A stretch of 64,000 nucleotides of DNA from Halorussus ruber (lineage in GTDB: Archaea; Halobacteriota; Halobacteria; Halobacteriales; Haladaptataceae): the NCBI RefSeq assembly GCF_004765785.1, contig NZ_ML219770.1, positions 62,001 to 126,000 of the forward strand, written 5' to 3'. Position numbers and translations under genes: made by a program. Below, piece by piece: positions 29,939-38,071 of this stretch (positions are counted from its first letter, which is position 1; each line of letters begins with the position of its first letter). The notes beneath the pieces were generated by a model, which was not told where the DNA came from, searched no databases, and worked only from the letters and a program-made list of their open reading frames with translations.

Positions 29939-30634
29939 TCAAATTCGGTCGGCCAACTCCCGCAGTCGCTTCCCGCCGTTTCGCATGATGGGCGTGCCGT
30001 GGCCCATCGCGGCCATCTCGAAGGCGGGCGCTTTGCGGGCCAACCGCCGGATGCTCCGCTCGACCTCGTCGGTGTCGTAGCTGATGACCCACGGCGAGGC
30101 CGCCAACTCGCCGTTCTCCTCGCGGACTAGATCGCCGAGAAACGCCACGCTCGGCGACTGGGCGACGTAGGCCATGTGGCCCGGCGAGTGGCCCGGCGTG
30201 TGGTAGGCGGTGAAGCTCCCGATTCGGTCGCCGTCCACGACCGGTCGGATGGGCAGGTCGGGCACCGAGACGAGCGGGTCGGTCACGCGCTGGAGGAGGC
30301 CCTTGTGATTCTTCGCGGGCGGTTTCCGCTGTCCGGCCAGCACCTCGGCGTCCGCCCGGCCAGCGTAGACCGGCGCGTCGAGGCCGAGCTTCGAGAGCGC
30401 GCCGACGTGGTCCAAGTCGTAGTGGGTGACCAGCACGCGGTCGATGTCGGAGACGCGGTGGCCCGCCTCGCGGACGCCGTCGGCAATCGCCTGCCCGTCG
30501 CGGGGCGTTCCGGCGTCCACCAGCACGAGGTCGCCGCGGTCGTCGGCGAGGTAGGCGTTGACGCCGCCGAGGTCGAGCCACCAGACGCCCGATTCGACGT
30601 CGGGTTCGGCTTCGAGTTGGGTCGCAGTCGGCAT
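29939..30634 (-). CDS. Metallo-beta-lactamase-fold hydrolase
   Basis: This 231-residue hydrolase has the binuclear metal motif THYDLDHVG, in which the usual second His of HxHxDH is Tyr-adjacent (H-Y-D-L-D-H). Other metal ligands are the His in TPGHSPGH, the Asp in FLGDLV and a final MGHGTP His. This is the glyoxalase II/SoxH-like layout. The start at 30634 is the first plausible ATG. The substrate is unknown. Confidence 0.88.
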   Translation of the reverse strand: MPTATQLEAEPDVESGVWWLDLGGVNAYLADDRGDLVLVDAGTPRDGQAIADGVREAGHRVSDIDRVLVTHYDLDHVGALSKLGLDAPVYAGRADAEVLAGQRKPPAKNHKGLLQRVTDPLVSVPDLPIRPVVDGDRIGSFTAYHTPGHSPGHMAYVAQSPSVAFLGDLVREENGELAASPWVISYDTDEVERSIRRLARKAPAFEMAAMGHGTPIMRNGGKRLRELADRI

Positions 30635-30744
30635 GTCGCGTGCTACGTCACCATTCCTCAAAGTCCTGACCCCCACGAGGGGCCACCTCCTCTCGGCCAC
30701 CCGCGAGCGGACGCTTTTTGTCGGTCGGGAACCGAGAGGGATAC

Positions 30745-30963
30745 ATGGAGAACCGTTTCCCGTCGTCCGGGTCGATAGACCGCAAGCGGGCGGCGCTGGC
30801 CGTCCTACCGTTTCTGGCGCTGGGACTGGCCGACGTCGTCCTCTTGCTGGCGTGGGGCATCGACCCCCTGTGGGGCTTTGCCATCCTGCCGCCGATTCTG
30901 TTCGTGAGCGTGCTGGCGTGGATCGCTTTCTCGAAAGGGTTCGTCGGCGAGCATCGGACGTAG
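30745..30963 (+). CDS. Small two-helix membrane protein
   Basis: This 72-residue protein has two membrane segments (about 18-38 and 42-62) with a short GIDPLWG turn and basic ends. Similar tiny proteins are common in haloarchaea. The ATG at 30745 was chosen over an upstream in-frame start at 30718. The function is unknown. Confidence 0.65.
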   Translation: MENRFPSSGSIDRKRAALAVLPFLALGLADVVLLLAWGIDPLWGFAILPPILFVSVLAWIAFSKGFVGEHRT

Positions 30964-31061
30964 GCCAGATTTCGACGCCGCCGGTGAGCCTAACGGCACG
31001 TTCTCGTTTTTCCGGAAGCGTTCAGTCGGTGCTTGCGAACGAATAACATATCATACGCGAG

Positions 31062-31300
31062 AGTTGAACTGTGTGAACTACCCCACCCTACTCGCTCACC
31101 GCTGATGCGGTTCGCTCGGTGAGGGTAGGGCTTCCTGTTTCCACGACGCGCTTTGCAGATACGGGTGTATCCGCAGGGAGCGCAGTCTCCACAGGCATTG
31201 GTTCGGAGTGTCCCACTCCTACATCTTCGAGACCGCGAGAAAGGATGTTCCACGCCGCATTCGCGTCTCTGTCCGCCTCGAACCCACACGATGGACACGA
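31062..31300 (-). ncRNA. Candidate TnpB guide RNA scaffold overlapping the tnpB 3' end
   Basis: Known TnpB proteins use a right-end RNA that overlaps the 3' part of their own gene and whose last bases guide target choice. A strong hairpin covers the last tnpB codons (31086-31130). The transcript would run leftwards out of the element, with the guide starting near 31060. This is inferred from family behaviour; no boundary can be proven here. Confidence 0.35.
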
Positions 31301-32317
31301 ATGCTCACGCATCCACAACGGCTTGTCCGTCTCTGTTCCGCACGACGCGCATTCTTTGCTCGTACCTCGGGAGTCTACGGCGACGAAGTGTGTTCCTTCG
31401 CGCTCGCACTTGTATTCGAGCATCCGCAGGAACGTTCCCCACGAGGCTCCGGCCCGGTTACGAGAGTTGCCCGGCAGTTCGACCAGTCCCTTCGCGTCCA
31501 AGTCCTCGACCGCTACGAGGTCGTACTCGCGGGCGTAGTATGCCGAGAGTTTGTGCAAGAAGTCTCGACGCTTCCGCTTCAGGTCGGCGTGGCGTTGAGC
31601 GACCGTCTTGCGTTGTTTCTCCCAGTTGTTCGAGCCGTGTTCTTTCCGCGAAAGGTTGCGTTGGGCACGTTCTAACCGTTCGCGCTCGTCGGAGAAGTCC
31701 GGTGACTGGATAGCAGTTCCATCGGTATCGTGTGCGTACTTCAAGATTCCTACATCAACCCCGACGATTCGATCTGGATTCTCCGACTTCTCGGGCGTGT
31801 CTTCGTTCACGTCGATACCGAACGTGGCGAACCATTCGCCCGTAGGTTCTTGCTTGACCGTGACCTGTTTGATAGTCGCGTTCTCGGAGATGTCTCGGTG
31901 GAAGTGAATTGGAATCTCACCGATTTTGCTCACCCATAACACGGGCCGACCACTCGTATTCTTGAGTTCGAAGCCGGACTGGTTGTAGGTGAGCGACCGA
32001 TACTCCCGAGGCGATTTCCACTTGAGCATTCCCCCAGCACGCCCATTCTCCTTCTGTGCTTTGAGCGAGGAGAGGTTGTCGTAGACGCGCTTGACGACCA
32101 TCTGCAACACTTTCGAGTGAACGTCTCCGAGGTCGTCCCACCACGATTTCAGGTCGGGAAGCGTCCCCTGTACCTTGTAGCGTGCTGGAATCTCGTCTGC
32201 CTCGTTGAGTTTGTAGAGGACGTGGTTATAGAGTTGCCGACAAGTATCGACGTGGTGCAGAAGCGTCTCGGTGAGGGCTTCCGGTGGGTCGAGCCGATAC
32301 TTATAGTTGTAGTGCAT
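31088..32317 (-). CDS. tnpB: TnpB-type RNA-guided nuclease (OrfB family)
   Basis: This 409-residue protein appears intact. RuvC motifs are present: Asp188 (VGVDVG), Glu271 (VAVEDLD) and the Asp in ADRDANAAWNI (349/351). A zinc ribbon lies between the last two motifs (Cys323, Cys326, Cys341, Cys344). The N-terminal WED/REC-like part starts MHYNYKYRLDP. Such proteins cut DNA with a guide from the element end and help it persist. The ATG directly follows the stop of the small upstream ORF, so the two are coupled. Confidence 0.93.
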   Translation of the reverse strand: MHYNYKYRLDPPEALTETLLHHVDTCRQLYNHVLYKLNEADEIPARYKVQGTLPDLKSWWDDLGDVHSKVLQMVVKRVYDNLSSLKAQKENGRAGGMLKWKSPREYRSLTYNQSGFELKNTSGRPVLWVSKIGEIPIHFHRDISENATIKQVTVKQEPTGEWFATFGIDVNEDTPEKSENPDRIVGVDVGILKYAHDTDGTAIQSPDFSDERERLERAQRNLSRKEHGSNNWEKQRKTVAQRHADLKRKRRDFLHKLSAYYAREYDLVAVEDLDAKGLVELPGNSRNRAGASWGTFLRMLEYKCEREGTHFVAVDSRGTSKECASCGTETDKPLWMREHSCPSCGFEADRDANAAWNILSRGLEDVGVGHSEPMPVETALPADTPVSAKRVVETGSPTLTERTASAVSE

Positions 32318-32443
32318 CTATGACTCTCGTTCCTCGATAAGCTCGTCCAGTTTCTCTTGGACGAACGAGGAGAGATTCAGGTGGTTGTCCTGAATCCACT
32401 CCTCTTGGTCGTCACGGATGGAGATGTTTTTGCGAGTCGTCAC
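32318..32443 (-). CDS. 41-residue ribbon-helix-helix-like protein ahead of tnpB
   Basis: A GTG at 32443 opens a frame beginning MTTRKNISIRDDQEEWIQD and ending LDELIEERES. It has a short beta strand (KNISI) followed by two predicted helices, like the core of CopG/Arc repressors. Its stop (32318-32320) abuts the tnpB ATG with no spacing. It may bind DNA and control tnpB (inference). Similar tiny ORFs precede haloarchaeal tnpB genes in my recollection. Confidence 0.7.
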   Translation of the reverse strand: MTTRKNISIRDDQEEWIQDNHLNLSSFVQEKLDELIEERES

Positions 32444-32499
32444 AACACACTATACATAAAATACACAAATAAGAGTTGCGATTGCGTGGGCCTGTGGGT

Positions 32500-32715
32500 C
32501 TGTCGTCGCGGAGTGTTTGGGAGACGATGACGGTGCTGTATCCCCCTCTCTACTGTGTCCTCAGAACGCGGAGCGTTCTGATGTGCGAACGAGACGCGGC
32601 GCATCTCGTTAACGCTACTCGGTCGCTTCGCTCCCTGCGTTGTCGTCCGAAAATCTTCGATTTTCGTGATCACGAGAGAACTTCGCTCTCTCGAACGACT
32701 CCCTGAGGAAGGGGA
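32500..32715 (-). repeat. Fragment of the structured repeat family, inverted
   Basis: On the minus strand this contains the CGTTCGAGAG-type hairpin, GTGATCACGAAAATC and its GATTTTCGGACGA partner, as in the inserted arm of the 14.4 and 47.2 kb copies, plus two extra hairpins (CAGAACGC/GCGTTCTG, CGAGACGC/GCATCTCG). P1 arms are absent. The rest of the 674-base gap up to the cupin gene holds no gene I can support. Confidence 0.6.
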
Positions 32716-33084
32716 CTTAGCGCCTAAATATAATGAACTGTTTAAAACCGTTCAGCGGGCGGTGAACGGCTCTGAATCGTCTGTACAGTCGCCGCGGTTG
32801 AAGTGGGACGCTCCCCAAGGAACTGATGCGGTCGTTGCGACCGGCGCGTTGTCGTCTCCGCTCCCGGCAACGCGTTGTCGACCGCAACCGCACATCCCGG
32901 CGCGACGACGAGCGGCGACGAACACACCCGGCCGGGCCGGACCCGCCCACCGGCCCGGTTTTCCGCCAGCGCGACGCCGACCGCCTCGTCGCTGCTCGTC
33001 GTTCCAACTCACCACGACAGAGGCACCCATCGACTGCGCTACTCCGCCCACCCAGCCGCCCCGCTTTTGTACTTCTCCGTACCG

Positions 33085-33092
33085 GCTTTTAA
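33085..33092 (+). promoter_or_regulatory. TATA-like box for the cupin gene
   Basis: CTTTTAAG lies 26-33 bases before the ATG at 33118. This supports that start and rejects the long in-frame extension. Confidence 0.5.
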
Positions 33093-33117
33093 GGCGCGTC
33101 CGACCGTCGAACGTGGC

Positions 33118-33435
33118 ATGGGACTCGACCGCTATCCCGACCTCGAACCCGACGCGGGCGAAGTCATCGACACGGAACTGGCCGCGACCGACGACGTGCT
33201 GGTGAAGGCGTTCGCGCTCGGCCCCGGCGCGGAACTCTCGGCTCACGACCACGCCGACGCGACCAACGTCTTCCACGTGCTGGAGGGCACCGTTACCGTG
33301 ATTCAGGGCGACGACGAGGAGACCATCGAGGCACCCGGCGTCGTCCTCCACGAGCGCGGCGAGGTCCACGGCGCGCGCAACGACACCGACGAAATCGCGG
33401 TGCTGACCGCGAGTCTCTGTCCGCTCCCGTCCTAA
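33118..33435 (+). CDS. Single-domain cupin protein
   Basis: This 105-residue protein has cupin motif 1 as AHDHADATNVFHVLEGTVTV and motif 2 around PGVVLHERGEVHGARN. The His residues of HDHAD and EVHG are likely metal ligands. Proteins this short may be metal-dependent sensors, isomerases or dioxygenases; the substrate is unknown. Upstream reading frame is Arg/Pro-rich noise. Confidence 0.85.
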   Translation: MGLDRYPDLEPDAGEVIDTELAATDDVLVKAFALGPGAELSAHDHADATNVFHVLEGTVTVIQGDDEETIEAPGVVLHERGEVHGARNDTDEIAVLTASLCPLPS

Positions 33436-33481
33436 GAGTTCGACGTAGCTCAACGTAGCGCACATTTCGACTTCTCTCCCG

Positions 33482-33672
33482 GCGCGTGCTGGCGTCGTCG
33501 GGAGCGAAGCGACCGACTGCTCGGAAGACACGGTTTGTCTTCCGGCGCGACCGCTTGCTGGTCGCGCCGAACCGCGCGAGGGACGAGCATCGCAGCGAGG
33601 AGCGACCGCAGGGAGTGACGACCGAGAAGCGCAAGAGGTTGGGGAGGTTCGAGGCTGTCGCGGTGCGGTGGT
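33482..33672 (-). repeat. Repeat family C, inverted copy
   Basis: Read on the minus strand it carries the order CACCGCACCGC, CCTCCCCAACCTC, GTCCCTCGCGC and GCACGCGCC. Insertions include a GGTCGCGCC hairpin and a P3-like hairpin GGAAGAC/GTCTTCC with loop ACGGTTT (33522-33542). It lies directly before a structured B-type copy in the same 567-base gap. Confidence 0.7.
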
Positions 33673-33729
33673 CGAGATGGAGACAACTCCCGGTTTCGCT
33701 CAGCGAAGCAATCCTCTCCCTTGGCGGAC

Positions 33730-33909
33730 TGAAAGGGCGAGCGCGGTTCGCGGTCACGCGAGCGAAGCGAGGGTGACCTCGGAGGACGCGGTTTGTCCTC
33801 CGGCGCCCGAAGGGCATGGTCGTCTCAGCGACCCCTATCGCGGACCGGGCTGTGCGGAGAGGTCCGCGATATGTCGGTGAGAGACCGCGAACCGCGCGAG
33901 GGCTTTCGA
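33730..33909 (+). repeat. Structured repeat family, best-preserved B-type copy (P1-P4)
   Basis: The P1 arms are 33730-33755 (GAGCGCGGTTCGCGGTC) and 33883-33909 (GACCGCGAACCGCGCGAG). They match over about 15 contiguous pairs, with an outer GAAAG/CTTTC clamp after a purine-rich internal loop. P2 is GGTCAC/GTGACC (33752-33777). P3 is GGAGGAC/GTCCTCC with loop GCGGTTT (33781-33801). P4 is 33824-33881 with GGACC/GGTCC at its top and the CCC/T internal loop. It lies between convergent cupin and psiE genes. Confidence 0.88.
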
Positions 33910-34002
33910 AACCTCTGTTCCAGTTTCAATCGACTCTCTGGTTCCCGAACTCCGTCACTCTGAATCAATCCCCAACTCCAAATCGGCCACCCGAATCCCG
34001 AA

Positions 34003-34461
34003 TCACTCCAGTTGGTCCGACTCCTCGATTTCGCGGTGGACGATGTAGAATCCAGCCAAGAGCGCGACCAGAAGCAGGACGTAGACGCCCGCGATGGTGA
34101 TGGCCTCCGTGGGATTGTAGTCGTCGGGCTTGAAGATGATGATTTGGCGCACGACCGCGATGAGACCGGCGTGTATCACCGCGACGACGACGCTCTTGGC
34201 CTCGACGTAGGCGACGATGGTCTTGTAGAGTTCCACGACGACGAACAAGTAGAGGACGATGTCGATGGCCGACCGGATGAGCGAGACGACCCCTGACGGG
34301 TCGTCCGCGCCGAAGGTAGTCAGCGACGCGACGATGGTAATCCCGAGGTTGACGACCCCGAGCGCGAGGAGGACGACGAGAAATCCGGCGATGACGGTCT
34401 GGAGAAACGTGACGCTCCCTTCTAACCAGCCCGTCACGCGTGTAGCCTCCGGTCGGTCCAT
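34003..34461 (-). CDS. PsiE-type phosphate-starvation-inducible membrane protein
   Basis: This 152-residue protein has four predicted membrane helices. The features VLYLFVVVELYKTIVAYVEAKSV-like and AVIHAGLIAVVRQIIIF regions are typical of the PsiE family (the ExxxT and RxII-type patterns). The start at 34461 was chosen by family length. The role is unknown; the name reflects phosphate-regulated expression in Escherichia coli. Confidence 0.85.
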   Translation of the reverse strand: MDRPEATRVTGWLEGSVTFLQTVIAGFLVVLLALGVVNLGITIVASLTTFGADDPSGVVSLIRSAIDIVLYLFVVVELYKTIVAYVEAKSVVVAVIHAGLIAVVRQIIIFKPDDYNPTEAITIAGVYVLLLVALLAGFYIVHREIEESDQLE

Positions 34462-34724
34462 TCGAGGTACCACGTTTCGACGCCCCGGCAAAAGTGCGTT
34501 CTGCCCGAACGACACTTCGATTCCGTCCGCACGGCGTCGCATTCGGAGCGGAGCGTGTCCGCCATTAGACACATACTGGATTGCTTAGAGAAATGTTTTG
34601 ATTCATAAAAGACAATAGATTCGTTCTTTAGGGTGAATTTCTGCTCGTCTTTCTCACACGCGAATCGTCTTCCTCGTACGCGAACTTTCTCGCACGCGAA
34701 GGTTCAAATGCGAAAACGAATCAA

Positions 34725-34805
34725 CTCGGCCCGGACGTTTCGCGCGGTCACGCGAACGAAGTGAGTGTGACCTCGGAGGACGCGGGTTGTCCTCCGGCGG
34801 TCGCT
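34725..34805 (+). repeat. Fragment of the structured repeat family (P2 and P3 only)
   Basis: The sequence CGCGGTCACGCGAACG continues to GTGACC, closing P2, then the P3 hairpin GGAGGAC/GTCCTCC with loop GCGGGTT (34777-34797). The outer arms are eroded. It sits in an 816-base gap between psiE and the YkgJ gene, which also holds a family C copy. Confidence 0.7.
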
Positions 34806-34989
34806 CGTCGGTCGGGGCCGAGGACCGCCAGTCCGACTAACCGGAAACGGCTGAGCCACAGACTCTTCGAGCAGGACTCGGTAGCGGTTTGTTCGTGGTG
34901 GTAGCGACTGGCCGAGGAGGGTCGGTGACGAGGAGGGTCGGTGACGAGGTGGCTGGCTACTCCTCCGAGTCGGGGACCCATCGCAGAGC

Positions 34990-35218
34990 GCCGCGACTGC
35001 AAACCGCACCGCGACCGCGGGCCTCACGCCTCCCCAGCCTCGCGGCCGCGCAAGGCGGCCGCGTCCACCGGCAGACAAACCGCGTCTGCCGAGCTGTTGC
35101 AAATCGAAGATTTGCCACAGCACGAAAATCTCCAATTTTCGAAGACTGCACTCGCTTCGCTCGTGCAGACCTCGCGCGGAGCCGGAGCGACACGAGCGTC
35201 GCTCCAGCGCGCGCCGAA
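34990..35218 (+). repeat. Repeat family C with embedded hairpins of the structured family
   Basis: The block order is ACCGCACCGCGACCGCGGGC, CTCACGCCTCCCCAGCCTC, GCGGCCGC hairpin, a P3 hairpin in reverse orientation (GGCAGAC/GTCTGCC around AAACCGC, 35071-35091), GCAAATC/GATTTGC, CGAAAATC hairpin and finally CAGCGCGCGCC. The third P3 stem sequence in the window, again fully paired, is found here. Confidence 0.72.
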
Positions 35219-35277
35219 CCGAAGGCCGAGGAGTGGCTACGACGCCGAAAATCCAGACCGCCGAAACTCGCCGACGG

Positions 35278-35787
35278 TTACAACTCGCGCTTGGTGTCCG
35301 GATTCTCCAGTTCCCAGAGGTACTCCGGCAGGAAGGCGTCGAGGTTGTCCACGACCCGGCGCTCGCTCACGTTCATCCCCTCGCAGTGGTCCCACGCCTT
35401 CTCGCGGGTCGAGACGCGAATCTCGCCGTCTTCGAGGACCACCTCCAGTGGAAACACCGAGCAACGCGCGGGCTTCCAGTCGTGTTCGGCGTGGAGTTCG
35501 CAGCGGCCGTCCTCGCGGAGGAAGTAGCAGGCCGCGCCGTCGTCGGCGACGTGGTCGTCCCGGTCTTTCTCCTCGCGGGGGACGAAGTCCTCGCCGCGGA
35601 ACCGGGTCGTGGCCTCGCTCAGGTCCGCGCGCTCGGCGAGTTCCAGAAAGTCCTCGTCGTAGAGGAGGACGCCGTGCCGACAGCACCACGTACACTCCTC
35701 GACGCACTCGAAGGTCAGGTCCGGGTCGAACTCCACGACCGCCTCGCGGCCGGGGTAGACCTCCACGCGCAGGTCGTCTGCGGACAC
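35278..35787 (-). CDS. YkgJ-family cysteine-cluster protein
   Basis: This 169-residue protein has the CxxC...C pattern ECVEECTWCCRHGV (about 27-40) and later CYFLREDGRCELH and RCSVFPLEV. These match the YkgJ/UPF0153 zinc- or iron-sulfur-binding family. No substrate is established for the family. The coding strand faces the repeat-rich gap downstream. Confidence 0.88.
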   Translation of the reverse strand: MSADDLRVEVYPGREAVVEFDPDLTFECVEECTWCCRHGVLLYDEDFLELAERADLSEATTRFRGEDFVPREEKDRDDHVADDGAACYFLREDGRCELHAEHDWKPARCSVFPLEVVLEDGEIRVSTREKAWDHCEGMNVSERRVVDNLDAFLPEYLWELENPDTKREL

Positions 35788-35840
35788 GTCTCCGAGTCAC
35801 TCCTCCGCGAGCAAAAGGGCTTCTAAAGGGGTCCCGCCGA

Positions 35841-36407
35841 TTATCGGAACCGTTCGGTCAGGTCCCGCGCTCCCTCACCGGTACTCACGCCGGGGCCGGT
35901 CTTGATGTCGATGCCCGGAATCTGGGTCGCGGTCACGCCAGCGAGTCCCTCCGGGCACTCGACGAGCCCGGAGACGATATACGGCGTGCCGAGTTCGGGC
36001 GGCGTCTCCTGTTCGTCTACGTATATCTTTTTGCGCTCGACCAACTGCTCGGCGCGCACGTCGGGATTCCGGCCGAAGAACCCGCCAGCCGCCCCGTCCC
36101 ACTCGACCAGAATCCCCTCCCAGAGGGTGAGTTTGTCGGGCGGCCAGTTGGCGAACTCGCAGGTGTCGACCTCGCTCACGTCCGGGTCGTCGTCCGTCTT
36201 GTCGGTCAGCAGGACGATTTTTCGCCGGAGGCTCTCGCCGAGTCGCTCGGGGTAGTCGAAGGCCATCCGCCGAGCGAAGCGGGCGCGGTCCGGTTCGTCC
36301 TGCGCGGCGAATGTACCCAAGCCGCCGACGCCGAACGCGCCGACTGCTCCCTGTTTGAGAAAGCTCCGCCTGTCGATTTCCGTCTCGTGTTCCTCGTTCA
36401 TCCCCAT
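35841..36407 (-). CDS. Tat-exported protein of unknown function
   Basis: This 188-residue protein has a Tat signal DRRSFLKQGAVGAFGVGGLG (about 12-31). The mature domain has one Cys (DTCEFANWPPDK) and an ending rich in Gly. An in-frame second ATG at 36401 is equally possible. No family is firmly recognised. It diverges from the transducer gene 100 bases away. Confidence 0.78.
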   Translation of the reverse strand: MGMNEEHETEIDRRSFLKQGAVGAFGVGGLGTFAAQDEPDRARFARRMAFDYPERLGESLRRKIVLLTDKTDDDPDVSEVDTCEFANWPPDKLTLWEGILVEWDGAAGGFFGRNPDVRAEQLVERKKIYVDEQETPPELGTPYIVSGLVECPEGLAGVTATQIPGIDIKTGPGVSTGEGARDLTERFR

Positions 36408-36467
36408 CCCATTCGGACAAAGCCACCGACGTCTGTAACGGTTATCCCCGCTCCCGGAAACGGTACT

Positions 36468-36475
36468 GATTTAAG
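36468..36475 (+). promoter_or_regulatory. TATA-like box for the HemAT-like transducer
   Basis: GATTTAAG lies 32-39 bases before the ATG at 36507, giving a very short leader. Confidence 0.5.
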
Positions 36476-36506
36476 CCCCCCGATAGGTATTTTGTAATTG
36501 ACTAAA

Positions 36507-38024
36507 ATGCCTGAAATCTTCTCGGAGTCAGCCCACGATGTGTCAGTCGAACCGACCGACCTCGACGCTCGAAAATCGCTCGTCGGATTCGACGAATCGG
36601 ACGCCGAAACGCTTGCGGGCATCGCCCCCGACGGTCACAGCGAGGCCGTCGCCGAGCGTCTGCGTGAGGCCTACGCGGACCGCGAGGACGTAGACGACGA
36701 CCAACTCGCGGCGCTCGCGGACCTCGGCGCGTCCCTGACCACCGAGACGGACTACGACGCCGAGGCGTTCGCCGAGCGCGCCCGCTTCGGCGCGGCCCAC
36801 GACGAACTCGGCCTGTCGCCGTCGGCGTACCTGTGCAGTCAGGCGCGACTGTTCGAGGCGGTCCTGCCCGCGCTCCGCGAGCGACTTCAGGCCGAAGTCG
36901 AACAGACCGTCCGCGAACTCGCCCCCGCTACGGGCGAGGAGGCGGCGACCGACGGCGGCGAAGTCGTCGCGGCCGACCCCGCTGGCGGCCACCTCGACGC
37001 GATGGTCGAGGAGGTCAACGCTCGGGTGGACGAGACCTTCGAGCAGGTCGAGTCCCTCGGTCGGCTGTTCGCACTCGACGCGAGCGCAGGCCTCGACGCC
37101 TACGAGATGGGCGGCGACGCCGCGGAACTCGAAGAACTCCGCGAGGAGAAGGAGTCGCTGGAGCGGCGACTGAGTCGGGTCGACGCGGTCGGCGAGCAGA
37201 CCCAGATGACGGTCGCCGACCTCAACGAGTCCTCCGAGGACGTCAACCAGAGCGCCCAGGAAATCAGTCAACTCACCGACGAGCAGTCCGACCAGATGAA
37301 CCAGATTGCGACCGAGGTGTCCAAGCAGTCGGCCACCATCGAGGAAATCGCGGCCAGCGCCGAGGAGGTCGGCGAGCAGAGCCGCGAGGCGCAGGAACTC
37401 GCCGAGCAGGGCAAAGTCCTCGGCGAGCGCGCCATCGAGGCCACCCGCGAGACAGACGAGGCCCGCGAGAGCATCGTGGAGGACGCTCAAGCGTTGCAAA
37501 ATGCGGTCGAGGAGATCGGCGACGCGGTCGAGATGATAAACGACGTCGCCGACCAGACCAACCTGCTCGCGCTCAACGCCTCCATCGAGGCGGCCCGCGC
37601 CGGTGAGGCCGGAGACGGCTTCGCGGTCGTCGCAGAAGAGGTCAAGAATCTCGCCGAGGAGTCCCAGACTCGCGCTTCCGAAATCGAGTCGATGGTCGAC
37701 CGAATCGAGGACCGCGCCCAGAGTACCCTCGACAGCCTCGGCGAGAGCGAACGCTCCATCTCCGACACCGTGGAGGCGGTCGAAGAGACCGGCGAGAAAC
37801 TCGAACGCATCGTGGACGCCGCGACCGAGACCGCGACCGGGATGGGCGAGATTACGGACGCGACCGACCAGCAGGCCGCCAGCACCGAGGAGGTCGCAAG
37901 CATGATAGACGACGCCGCCGAGAAGGCAGACCGGGTCTCCGAGGAGGTGGACAGCATCGCCGCCGCGACCGAAGAGCAGGTGATGATGATAGCCGAACTC
38001 GAAGACACCGTCTCGAACCTCTGA
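36507..38024 (+). CDS. HemAT-like globin-coupled methyl-accepting transducer
   Basis: This 505-residue protein is soluble with no membrane segment. The N-terminus has the globin-coupled sensor start [17 protein letters not shown] (23-39) and a proximal-His region [17 protein letters not shown] (His98). A coiled linker leads to the cytoplasmic signalling domain with the hairpin tip [19 protein letters not shown] and flanking methylation helices. HemAT proteins sense oxygen. The globin part is about 20 residues shorter than I expect between these landmarks, so haem binding is likely but not certain. The ATG at 36507 is preferred over a TTG at 36498. Confidence 0.86.
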   Translation: MPEIFSESAHDVSVEPTDLDARKSLVGFDESDAETLAGIAPDGHSEAVAERLREAYADREDVDDDQLAALADLGASLTTETDYDAEAFAERARFGAAHDELGLSPSAYLCSQARLFEAVLPALRERLQAEVEQTVRELAPATGEEAATDGGEVVAADPAGGHLDAMVEEVNARVDETFEQVESLGRLFALDASAGLDAYEMGGDAAELEELREEKESLERRLSRVDAVGEQTQMTVADLNESSEDVNQSAQEISQLTDEQSDQMNQIATEVSKQSATIEEIAASAEEVGEQSREAQELAEQGKVLGERAIEATRETDEARESIVEDAQALQNAVEEIGDAVEMINDVADQTNLLALNASIEAARAGEAGDGFAVVAEEVKNLAEESQTRASEIESMVDRIEDRAQSTLDSLGESERSISDTVEAVEETGEKLERIVDAATETATGMGEITDATDQQAASTEEVASMIDDAAEKADRVSEEVDSIAAATEEQVMMIAELEDTVSNL

Positions 38025-38071
38025 GCGGCTGAAATCGGACTCTATCCCGTACTATCCTGTACTCCCCTGTA

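Larger units (their letters stand above)
31060..32460 (-). mobile_element. IS200/IS605-type element carrying tnpB without tnpA
   Basis: The element carries tnpB and a 41-codon companion ORF. There is no HUH transposase gene beside them. The tnpB-proximal end has a palindromic structure at 31086-31130 (CCCTAC with GTAGGG, enclosing CTCACC with GGTGAG), directly after the CTACCCCACCCTA block at 31078-31090 that I associate with haloarchaeal elements of this kind. Exact ends are not resolved; the limits given are approximate. Confidence 0.7.

Noticed and set aside
31088-32317. Full IS605 element with tnpA and tnpB
   Set aside because: No HUH/Y1 transposase frame (HUH motif) is found within several kilobases; only tnpB and a 41-codon ORF are present.
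32666-33205. Plus-strand ORF of 179 codons upstream of the cupin gene
   Set aside because: Arg/Pro-rich product with no domain. It starts in a repeat fragment and overlaps the cupin start in another frame.
32752-33531. Minus-strand ORF of 259 codons antisense to the cupin
   Set aside because: The cupin on the other strand has clear motifs and a TATA-like box; this frame is a shadow.
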